Positions 1-5,217 of a stretch of 10,542 nucleotides of DNA are shown in pieces. The DNA lies in assembly GCA_035390965.1 (NCBI GenBank), contig DAOPKE010000092.1:1-10542 (forward strand), read 5' to 3'. The stretch's first letter is position 1; each line of letters opens with the position of its first letter. Below the pieces are notes generated by a model that saw only the letters and a list, made by a program, of their open reading frames with translations, was not told where the DNA came from and did no database searches. Origin of the DNA: GWF2-43-63 sp035390965 (GTDB lineage: Bacteria; Bacteroidota; Bacteroidia; Bacteroidales; DTU049). The translations under genes were made by a program, and so were the position numbers.

Positions 1-1
1 T

Positions 2-48
2 TAAATGACTAAATGATTTAAATGACTAAATGGTTAAATGATTAAATG
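2..48. repeat. Short tandem-like repeat, TAAATG core, period about 8 nt
   Basis: Six copies of the hexamer TAAATG start at 2, 10, 19, 27, 35 and 43, so the spacing is 8, 9, 8, 8 and 8 nt. The intervening two or three bases vary (AC, ATT, GT, AT). The array runs off the left edge, so its true length is unknown. It is A+T-rich and has no reading frame that looks protein-like. It could be a simple-sequence tract that varies in length between strains. It is too short-period to be a CRISPR array. Confidence 0.75.
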
Positions 49-103
49 AATGATTGGATGCAACTCCGCGTTGGTATATGCAAACCTGTCTGCTGCAGGT
101 CGG

Positions 104-162
104 TCCGCGTCTAAAAAAGATTTCATTTGTGTAAATCTGCGAAAATCCGCGTCTAAAAAAGA
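104..162. repeat. 17-bp direct repeat pair in gene-free DNA
   Basis: TCCGCGTCTAAAAAAGA occurs exactly at 104-120 and 146-162, 42 bp apart. Its first seven bases (TCCGCGT) also occur at 65-71, so there are three starts at 39- and 42-bp intervals. The sequence between the copies contains two near-identical words, AAATCTGCG and AAATCCGCG. From memory, wording of this kind recurs between genes in Bacteroidota drafts, so it may be a degenerate dispersed repeat; that is unverified. I see no coding potential here. Confidence 0.65.
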
Positions 163-169
163 CAAAAAA

Positions 170-204
170 GCGCCGTGCTTTCGCACAGCGCCTTTATTTT
201 TTTT
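170..204 (-). terminator. Intrinsic terminator, GAAA loop, best on the minus strand
   Basis: Arms 170-178 (GCGCCGTGC) and 183-191 (GCACAGCGC) enclose a 4-nt loop. Read on the minus strand the loop is GAAA, the single plus-strand C/A mismatch becomes a G-U pair, and a run of T follows the stem. That is a good rho-independent terminator for transcripts of the threonine dehydrogenase gene, whose stop is about 165 nt upstream. On the plus strand the stem is followed by TTTATTTTTTTT, so it may also stop transcription entering from the left. It is probably bidirectional. Confidence 0.8.
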
Positions 205-369
205 GAAGTTCTATTTTGAAGTTTATAAAATCATCATGTTTATAAAGTAAAAAGCTCCTTCATAAATTTCTGCTTTTACTTCATTCTTCCTTGTTCGATG
301 TTCAGTATTCATGATTTGATGCTCACTTCATCCTTCAGATCAACAATCACAAATCACCGATCGATATTC
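205..369. other. Gene-free 3' flank of the threonine dehydrogenase gene
   Basis: No credible gene lies here. The only structure I see is a weak inverted repeat, AAGTAAAAAGC at 245-255 against GCTTTTACTT at 272-281, with one bulged A and a 16-nt loop. It lacks a following T-run on either strand, so it is not a convincing terminator. The stretch would form a long 3' untranslated tail of the minus-strand transcript if that ends at the hairpin near 170-191. Confidence 0.5.
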
Positions 370-1332
370 TTAAATCAATCCCTTCTCATGTTTGATTTTG
401 ATATTTTTGAGCATATCCTGCGTCATGGCATCGAGGTCAAAAGCGGGTTTCCAGCCCCATTCTTCGCGGGCAGCTTTGTCGTCAACAGCATTGGGCCATG
501 AATCGGCAATGTTCTGGCGGAAGTCGGGTTTATACTCGATTTCGAAAGAGGGGATATATTTTTTGATGCTGGCTGCGAGTTCGCCTGCACTGAAACTCAT
601 GGCGCCGACATTGAAATCGCTGTGATGTTTCAGTTTGCTGAAATCAGCTTTCATCAGGTCGATGGTGGCTTTCAGACAGTCGGGCATATACATCATCGGC
701 AGGCGGGTGTCTTCTTTAACAAAGCAGGTGTATTTGCCATGTTTGATGGCGTCGAAATAGATACCAACAGCGTAATCCGTGGTTCCACCGCCGGGCAAGG
801 TTTCGTAGCTGATGATACCAGGGTAGCGAAGACCACGGACATCGAGATTGTATTTTCTTACATAATAATCGGCAAGAAGTTCACCGGCTACCTTAGTAAC
901 ACCGTACATAGTGGTTGGTTTGAGAACGGTTTCCTGTGGTGCACAATCGAGCGGGGTGCCAGGGCCGAAAACAGCGATCGAGCTGGGAACGAGCACCTGT
1001 TTCATATTCATTTCGCGGGCAACTTCGAGCACGTTAATCAGACCGTTCATATTGATATCCCAGGCCATCATCGGATTTTGTTCTCCGACAGCTGAAAGAA
1101 TGGCGGCCATGTTTACGATGGCGTCCACATTGTATTTTTTGCAGACCTCGGTCATTCGCGGCCGGTCAACAATGTCGAAAAATTCGAAAGGTCCCGAATT
1201 CTTAACAGTATCGGTTGGAGGTGTTTTACGGGTACTTGCAATTACGTTGTCATTGCCAAATTCATTGCGGAGAGCCATTGTCAGCTCAGAGCCAATTTGT
1301 CCGACGGCGCCGATTACCAGGATTTTTTTCAT
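370..1332 (-). CDS. tdh: L-threonine 3-dehydrogenase, SDR/epimerase type
   Basis: The predicted product oxidises L-threonine to 2-amino-3-oxobutyrate with NAD+ in the cytoplasm, the first step of threonine breakdown to glycine. The 320-residue protein is full length for the short-chain dehydrogenase/epimerase-type family (the type found in animals and Bacteroidota), which is unrelated to the zinc-dependent E. coli Tdh. The dinucleotide-binding loop G-A-V-G-Q-I-G is at residues 8-14, and the catalytic Tyr143-x3-Lys147 pair lies in TMYGVTK, with Ser117/Ser118 upstream. GGGTTDYA at 181-188 and the C-terminal SWP...DD...WGW block (about 278-294) are characteristic of threonine dehydrogenases rather than sugar epimerases. 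The ATG at 1332 puts the nucleotide-binding strand directly at the N terminus. The next gene, on the opposite strand, encodes the following enzyme of the pathway, which strongly supports the call. A consensus -7 box precedes it by about 35 bp. Confidence 0.93.
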   Translation of the reverse strand: MKKILVIGAVGQIGSELTMALRNEFGNDNVIASTRKTPPTDTVKNSGPFEFFDIVDRPRMTEVCKKYNVDAIVNMAAILSAVGEQNPMMAWDINMNGLINVLEVAREMNMKQVLVPSSIAVFGPGTPLDCAPQETVLKPTTMYGVTKVAGELLADYYVRKYNLDVRGLRYPGIISYETLPGGGTTDYAVGIYFDAIKHGKYTCFVKEDTRLPMMYMPDCLKATIDLMKADFSKLKHHSDFNVGAMSFSAGELAASIKKYIPSFEIEYKPDFRQNIADSWPNAVDDKAAREEWGWKPAFDLDAMTQDMLKNIKIKHEKGLI

Positions 1333-1367
1333 ATTTCTTTGGTTTGATTTGTTTTATTAACAGGGAG

Positions 1368-1375
1368 CAAAAATA
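1368..1375 (-). promoter_or_regulatory. Bacteroidota -7 promoter box for tdh
   Basis: On the minus strand this reads TATTTTTG, an exact match to TAnnTTTG. Transcription would begin near 1363, leaving a leader of about 30 nt before the ATG at 1332. I see no TTTG at the expected -33 position (about 1396-1399). That place is instead occupied by the palindrome at 1393-1404. Confidence 0.65.
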
Positions 1376-1392
1376 GTTAAAAAATCATTTGA

Positions 1393-1404
1393 CCGCTGCA
1401 GCGG
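1393..1404. promoter_or_regulatory. 12-bp perfect palindrome, candidate operator
   Basis: CCGCTGCAGCGG is perfectly self-complementary and is a G+C-rich island in A+T-rich DNA. It lies in the divergent tdh/kbl region, about where the -33 element of the tdh promoter should be. A bound dimeric protein here would be placed to block tdh transcription. The role is inferred; only the symmetry is observed. Confidence 0.5.
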
Positions 1405-1423
1405 AAATTGTTGTATTGCAAGT

Positions 1424-1442
1424 TTTTTTATGACATAAAAAA
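1424..1442. promoter_or_regulatory. 19-bp palindrome between divergent promoters, candidate regulator site
   Basis: TTTTTTATG and CATAAAAAA flank a single central A (1433) and are exact reverse complements. The site lies just upstream of the expected -33 region of the kbl promoter, a typical activator position. A further copy of its left half, TTTTTATGA, occurs at 1451-1459 (the first is at 1425-1433), 26 bp apart and over the kbl -33 region. Part of the symmetry comes from opposed T and A runs, so chance or DNA-curvature explanations remain open. Confidence 0.45.
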
Positions 1443-1477
1443 GATGAACATTTTTATGATAGAATTCGTGAAACTTA

Positions 1478-1485
1478 TATCTTTG
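1478..1485 (+). promoter_or_regulatory. Bacteroidota -7 promoter box for kbl
   Basis: TATCTTTG matches TAnnTTTG exactly. The ATG of kbl is at 1511, so the leader would be about 20 nt. A clear -33 TTTG is missing at 1454-1457. No Shine-Dalgarno sequence precedes the ATG, which is common in this phylum. Confidence 0.7.
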
Positions 1486-1510
1486 CCATCTGAAATTTAA
1501 AAACAGACCA

Positions 1511-2758
1511 ATGCATAAAACAATTGTTGAACATCTGAACAAAGAACTCGACACCATTCGTGAAGCCGGGTTATTCAAAACTGAACGCATTATTGAAAGC
1601 GAACAGGGAGCCGAAATCGTAGTAAAGGGCAAGAAAGTGTTGAATTTTTGCGCCAATAACTATTTGGGACTTTCATCACATCCCGAACTGATTAAAGCTG
1701 CTCATGAGGAAATCGATCACCGTGGTTACGGACTTTCTTCGGTTCGTTTCATTTGTGGAACACAGGATATCCATAAAGTTCTTGAGAAAAAGGTTTCTGA
1801 CTTCCTCGGAATGGAAGACACCATTCTTTTCTCATCATGCTTCGATGCTAATGGAGCTGTGTTCGAACCGCTGCTTGGCGAAAACGACGCTATCATCAGC
1901 GATGCGTTGAATCATGCTTCAATCATTGATGGTGTACGCCTTTGCAAAGCTCAGCGCTGGGCTTACAAACACAGCGACATGCGCGATGTGGAAGAAGTAG
2001 ATCCTGCTACCGGAAAAATGGCTAAAGGTCTGGAACGTTGTCTGAAAGAAGCTCGTGAAAAAGGTTGCCGCTTCATTATGATTGCTACCGATGGTTCTTT
2101 CAGTATGGACGGGGACATTGCTGTTCTGGATAAAATCTGTGATGTGGCCGAAAAATATGATGCCATGGTAATGGTAGATGACAGCCATTCAACCGGATTC
2201 CTTGGAAAAACCGGACGTGGAACTCACGAATACCGTGGTGTTATGGATCGTGTTGATATTATTACCACGACCTTTGGAAAAGCCCTCGGTGGTGCTTCCG
2301 GCGGTTGCATCAGTGGTCCGAAAGCCATTATTGACTGGATGCGCAATAAAGCTCGTCCGTATCTGTTCTCAAACACTGTCGCTCCGTCAGTGGTTGGCGC
2401 AACCATTAAAGTGATGGATTTGCTCACAGCTTCGACAGAATTGCGCGACAAACTGGAAGCCAATACCAAGCTGTTCCGCACTAAAATGACCGAAGCAGGT
2501 TTTGATATTGTACCCGGCGATCATCCGATTACTCCGATTATGTTTGGTAAATATCCTGATTGTTCCAAACTGGCAGTGAAATTTGCCGATCGCATGCTCG
2601 AAGAAGGGATTTATGTGATTGCTTTTTCGTTCCCGGTTGTTCCCAAAGGAAAAGATCGTATCCGCGTTCAGATTTCAGCTGGTCACAGCACTGAGCAGAT
2701 CGAAAAGGCCATTGCTGCTTTCACCAAGGTTGGCAAAGAGCTTGGAATGATTAAATAA
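1511..2758 (+). CDS. kbl: Glycine C-acetyltransferase (2-amino-3-ketobutyrate CoA ligase)
   Basis: A cytoplasmic PLP enzyme of the alpha-oxoamine synthase family (class II aminotransferase fold). It cleaves 2-amino-3-oxobutyrate with CoA to glycine and acetyl-CoA, the step after threonine dehydrogenase. The 415 residues align along the family. The substrate-loop N-Y-L-G-L is at 50-54 and the N-H-A-S-I-I-D-G block at 134-141. V-D-D-S-H at 222-226 supplies the PLP-contacting Asp and His, and T-T-F-G-K-A-L-G carries the Schiff-base lysine, Lys257. The protein is longer than the E. coli enzyme (about 398). The extra length appears to sit at residues about 161-174 (around DPATGK), between the conserved SDM and the ERCLKEAREKG helix. 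The divergent arrangement with tdh suggests shared control from the intergenic palindromes. A strong terminator follows 37 nt after the stop. Confidence 0.96.
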   Translation: MHKTIVEHLNKELDTIREAGLFKTERIIESEQGAEIVVKGKKVLNFCANNYLGLSSHPELIKAAHEEIDHRGYGLSSVRFICGTQDIHKVLEKKVSDFLGMEDTILFSSCFDANGAVFEPLLGENDAIISDALNHASIIDGVRLCKAQRWAYKHSDMRDVEEVDPATGKMAKGLERCLKEAREKGCRFIMIATDGSFSMDGDIAVLDKICDVAEKYDAMVMVDDSHSTGFLGKTGRGTHEYRGVMDRVDIITTTFGKALGGASGGCISGPKAIIDWMRNKARPYLFSNTVAPSVVGATIKVMDLLTASTELRDKLEANTKLFRTKMTEAGFDIVPGDHPITPIMFGKYPDCSKLAVKFADRMLEEGIYVIAFSFPVVPKGKDRIRVQISAGHSTEQIEKAIAAFTKVGKELGMIK

Positions 2759-2795
2759 TTGTTGCACTGCAGCTAATTTATTGTAAGTAAAGGGT

Positions 2796-2821
2796 AAAAG
2801 CCGGAGCAATCCGGCTTTTTT
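2796..2821 (+). terminator. Strong intrinsic terminator after kbl
   Basis: A perfect 10-bp stem, AAAAGCCGGA (2796-2805) with TCCGGCTTTT (2810-2819), encloses a GCAA tetraloop and runs into TTTTTT (2816-2821). It ends the kbl transcript cleanly and separates it from the aro genes. Confidence 0.95.
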
Positions 2822-2976
2822 CTTGCACCTGAATGTTGTCACGATGGCACTAAGACACGGAAATCATTTCACCTGACTTCGCCATTGGGACACCTATGTT
2901 TTTTTTCTGAAGTTTTTTAGGAAACTCATCCAATAAAAACAAAGGAAGCGTGTAAACACTTATTATGAATTTTTAC
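2822..2976. other. Gene-free spacer, repeat-like wording
   Basis: No open frame here looks like a gene. The stretch near 2842-2865 (GGCACTAAGACACGG) resembles, from memory, the dispersed intergenic wording seen between genes in Bacteroidota drafts. That likeness is unverified. No promoter box or convincing hairpin is visible before the cluster that starts at 2977. Confidence 0.4.
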
Positions 2977-3063
2977 TGACCCGCCACTGGCGGGTCAAAC
3001 AATAATAGCCCGGCCATTCTGGCCGGGCAAAAGATAGAACAAAAACCGACCTCGGAGAGGTCG
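2977..3063. repeat. Cluster of three perfect hairpins with 3-nt loops
   Basis: Three perfect stem-loops follow one another. The first is at 2977-2997 (TGACCCGCC, loop ACT, GGCGGGTCA). The second is at 3008-3028 (GCCCGGCCA, loop TTC, TGGCCGGGC). The third is at 3047-3063 (CGACCTC, loop GGA, GAGGTCG). Stems are 9, 9 and 7 bp, all loops are 3 nt, and the spacers are A-rich (10 and 18 nt). The stems differ in sequence, so this is not a simple tandem repeat or CRISPR. No T-run follows any stem on the plus strand, so these are not ordinary terminators. A REP-like or mobile palindromic element is the likeliest reading. Confidence 0.8.
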
Positions 3064-3183
3064 AATAAAACGAAAATATTGAAACAATGTTTTTGTGCTT
3101 TTTTACGTGGTTGCAGTCAGGAGATGCGCTCCCAATGTAGCTGCCGCGAGAATTGCCAATAGGGAATAAAAATCTCCAATGCT
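3064..3183. other. Gene-free spacer upstream of aroD
   Basis: There is no gene-like frame. The block at about 3105-3165 contains a small hairpin (GGAG, loop ATGCG, CTCC) and a G+C-rich tract. From memory it resembles sequence that accompanies hairpin clusters of this kind in related genomes, so it may be the distal part of the same repeat unit. This is unverified. Confidence 0.35.
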
Positions 3184-3215
3184 TTTGCAGTTCAAAAATA
3201 AATTATGTACTTTTG
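3184..3215 (+). promoter_or_regulatory. Complete Bacteroidota promoter for aroD-aroA
   Basis: TTTG at 3184-3187 and TACTTTTG at 3208-3215 match the -33 (TTTG) and -7 (TAnnTTTG) elements, with a 20-bp spacer, the expected distance. It is the best promoter in the window. Transcription would start within a few bases of the aroD ATG at 3220, so there is almost no 5' leader. Confidence 0.8.
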
Positions 3216-3219
3216 AGTC

Positions 3220-3909
3220 ATGAGATTTGTTCCGGAAAAATCATATCGCCGACGTATTTGTCTTTCTTTATCCGGAAAGACTTTCAGCGAGTGTCAGCAG
3301 CAATTGGGCGATGCTCCGTTTGCAGAGTTGCGTCTGGATTTGATTGAGATGAATGCAATTGAAATCAGACAACTGATTGATTGTGGACTTGAGTGGATTA
3401 TAGCTGTTAGAGCCCCATTTGTAGAAAAGCAAAATTATGCAGAACTATTTGATGCCGCATTGACCGGAAATCTCCGCTTTGTTGATTTTGATTTTGGTAT
3501 AATTCAGGATCCTCATGTGCAGGCATTGCTGAATAAATCACGGGAAGCGGGATTTAAAATAATGTTTTCATGGCATGATTTTGAAAAGACACCCGACAGG
3601 GATTTTCTTATTAAAAAACGAAATGAAATATTTGAAGCTGATCCCGATGCAATAAAAATGGTCTGCAAAGGAAACAATATAGAAGATGCCGGCGTTATTT
3701 TATTTGCATATCGCAATTTTAAAAATATTACAGCGTTTTGTCTGGGTGAAGAATGTTGCGAAACACGCATAACGGCCATGAAGTGGGGAATTGGAATTTC
3801 CTACGCGCATCCCGATGGTGCCGAAAGCACCGCCCCAGGCCAGTTTTCGTATTCTGACATGCTCGCTTTTGGCGAAATATTGGACAGGAAAGGAGAATTC
3901 AATGAATGA
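3220..3909 (+). CDS. aroD: Type I 3-dehydroquinate dehydratase
   Basis: Dehydrates 3-dehydroquinate to 3-dehydroshikimate, the third step of the shikimate pathway, through a Schiff base in the cytoplasm. The protein has 229 residues, slightly shorter than E. coli AroD (about 252). The (beta/alpha)8 landmarks are in order. I-C-L-S-L is the first strand at 13-17, and E-L-R-L-D has Glu36 and Arg38 for substrate binding. S-W-H-D carries the general acid/base His119, and D-A-I-K-M carries the Schiff-base Lys146. Arg183 (TRITAMKWG) and S-T-A-P-G-Q (Gln208) close the site. The ATG at 3220 is chosen because it precedes the first barrel strand by about a dozen residues and the next in-frame ATG (residue 44) would remove it. 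It overlaps aroA by 8 nt. The promoter lies only 4 nt upstream, so translation may be leaderless. Confidence 0.93.
   Translation: MRFVPEKSYRRRICLSLSGKTFSECQQQLGDAPFAELRLDLIEMNAIEIRQLIDCGLEWIIAVRAPFVEKQNYAELFDAALTGNLRFVDFDFGIIQDPHVQALLNKSREAGFKIMFSWHDFEKTPDRDFLIKKRNEIFEADPDAIKMVCKGNNIEDAGVILFAYRNFKNITAFCLGEECCETRITAMKWGIGISYAHPDGAESTAPGQFSYSDMLAFGEILDRKGEFNE
3891..3895 (+). promoter_or_regulatory. Ribosome binding site deciding the aroA start
   Basis: AGGAG inside the 3' end of aroD lies 6 nt before the ATG at 3902. It fixes that ATG as the aroA start, although the reading frame stays open upstream to 3791. Strong sites like this are rare in the window, which fits an internal cistron translated by coupling to aroD. 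Confidence 0.85.
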
Positions 3910-5149
3910 GGTTGTGCATCCTTACAGGATTGAAGGCGTGTTGCAGGCCGTAGCTTCGAAAAGTTATCTACAGCGTGCATTGGCAATTGCAGGTTTGGCC
4001 GATGGGCCAACGTTTATCCGAAATTACAATGCCTCGGCAGATGCCATTGCTGCGCAAAATATTATAACAAAACTCGGATCAAAAGTACGTGGTGGAGTTC
4101 GCATGCATATTGTGCCAGGCAAACCTGATTTCTCATCAGACATTATGTTGGATGCCGATGAATCAGGATTAAGTCTTCGAATGTTTTCGTTTATTGCAGC
4201 ATTGTATGGAAGGGCAATTCAAGTAACCGGGAAAAAATCGCTTCTGGAGCGGCCTGTAGAGCCGCTGGTTGAAGCTCTTCTTCATTGCGGCGTGCAGGTG
4301 AAGACTTCCAATGGCGCATTACCACTTACGATTTGCGGTCCTCTTGCGAAAAATAAAATTGAGCTGGATGGTTCTTTTAGTTCTCACATGCTTTCAGGAT
4401 TGCTGATTGCAGCTCCATTGCTTGAACATGACACCGAAATTTCTGTGCGAAATCTGGTGAGCCGGCCATATGTTGCCATGACTTTAAATATCATGCGGCA
4501 GTTTGGAGTGACAGTTGAAAATAATAATTTCTGTCAGTTCTATATCAAAGGCCGTCAGCAGTATCAGGGACAGGAATACGCCATTGAAGGCGACTGGAGT
4601 GCCGCTGCCAATTTTCTTGCAGGCGCAGCTGTGTCCGGAAAAATTGAAATGACCGGGCTGAATCAGAATTCTTTGCAGGCGGATATTAAAATCCGTGAAA
4701 TTATTGTTGATTTTGGGGCTCATGTAAATTTGCTCAATAATTTTATCAGTGTCAGTAAAAACGAAGCAAAGCCATTCAATGCTGACCTGACCGATTGTCC
4801 CGACTTGTTTCCTCCGGTGGTGGTTCTGGCTGCTGCTGCAAATGGCAAATCAGTGCTTACTGGTACTCAGCGATTGATTCACAAGGAGTCGAATCGCTTT
4901 AAATCGTTGCTGACTGTTTTTTCGAGACTTGGATTAAAAATGGAGCCGCACGGAAACGAGCTTCACATCTATGGTACAGGAAAGCTGACCGGAGGCGAAG
5001 TTGATAGTTTCAACGATCATCGGATTGCCATGTGCACGGCCATTGCAGGGACTCTGGCCAGCTCCGAAATACGCATCAGTAATGCTGATGCAGTCAGTAA
5101 ATCGTATCCGGAATTTTTTCAGGATCTGAGAAAAGTGATGATAAAATAA
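3902..5149 (+). CDS. aroA: 3-phosphoshikimate 1-carboxyvinyltransferase (EPSP synthase), divergent
   Basis: Joins PEP and shikimate 3-phosphate to EPSP, step six of the shikimate pathway. The protein has 415 residues, against 427 in E. coli. By hand alignment, conserved positions (E. coli numbers in parentheses) are Lys20 (22), Ser21 (23), Arg25 (27), Arg117 (124), Ser160 and Ser161 (169, 170), Tyr190 (200), Asp301 (313), Lys328 and Glu329 (340, 341), Arg332 (344), His373-Arg374 (385-386) and Lys400 (411). The catalytic set is therefore intact. The pocket is unusual: Gln171 is His162, and in the loop at 88-95 (SGLSLRMF) Thr97 is Leu90 and Pro101 is Met94. The N-terminal PGSKS signature is reduced to ASKS. 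The start overlaps the aroD stop (TGA at 3907-3909), suggesting translational coupling. No clear terminator follows, so the transcript may continue into the peptidase gene. Confidence 0.92.
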   Translation: MNEVVHPYRIEGVLQAVASKSYLQRALAIAGLADGPTFIRNYNASADAIAAQNIITKLGSKVRGGVRMHIVPGKPDFSSDIMLDADESGLSLRMFSFIAALYGRAIQVTGKKSLLERPVEPLVEALLHCGVQVKTSNGALPLTICGPLAKNKIELDGSFSSHMLSGLLIAAPLLEHDTEISVRNLVSRPYVAMTLNIMRQFGVTVENNNFCQFYIKGRQQYQGQEYAIEGDWSAAANFLAGAAVSGKIEMTGLNQNSLQADIKIREIIVDFGAHVNLLNNFISVSKNEAKPFNADLTDCPDLFPPVVVLAAAANGKSVLTGTQRLIHKESNRFKSLLTVFSRLGLKMEPHGNELHIYGTGKLTGGEVDSFNDHRIAMCTAIAGTLASSEIRISNADAVSKSYPEFFQDLRKVMIK

Positions 5150-5217
5150 TTGTCATTACTGATCCTTTAATTATTGTGTGATTAAAAAGAATAATGGGTG
5201 TTATTAACGATAATTGT

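Noticed and set aside
50..250. Plus-strand open frame of 66 codons
   Set aside because: It spans the direct repeats and the terminator hairpin, has low-complexity Lys/Ser content and no ribosome binding site.
622..1360. Long plus-strand open frames opposite the threonine dehydrogenase
   Set aside because: They are antisense to a gene with all family motifs and have no recognisable protein pattern.
2977..3063. CRISPR array or terminator cluster
   Set aside because: The three hairpins have different sequences, no conserved repeat with spacers, and no T-runs.
3153..3347. Plus-strand frame overlapping the aroD start
   Set aside because: It contains the promoter and then the aroD coding sequence in another frame; no gene-like features.
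3791..3901. N-terminal extension of AroA by 37 residues
   Set aside because: It lies within aroD in a different frame; the AGGAG at 3891-3895 and family alignment both place the start at 3902.
5194..5217. Upstream ATG of the first M28 gene
   Set aside because: The extra eight residues precede a signal peptide that begins cleanly at 5218.
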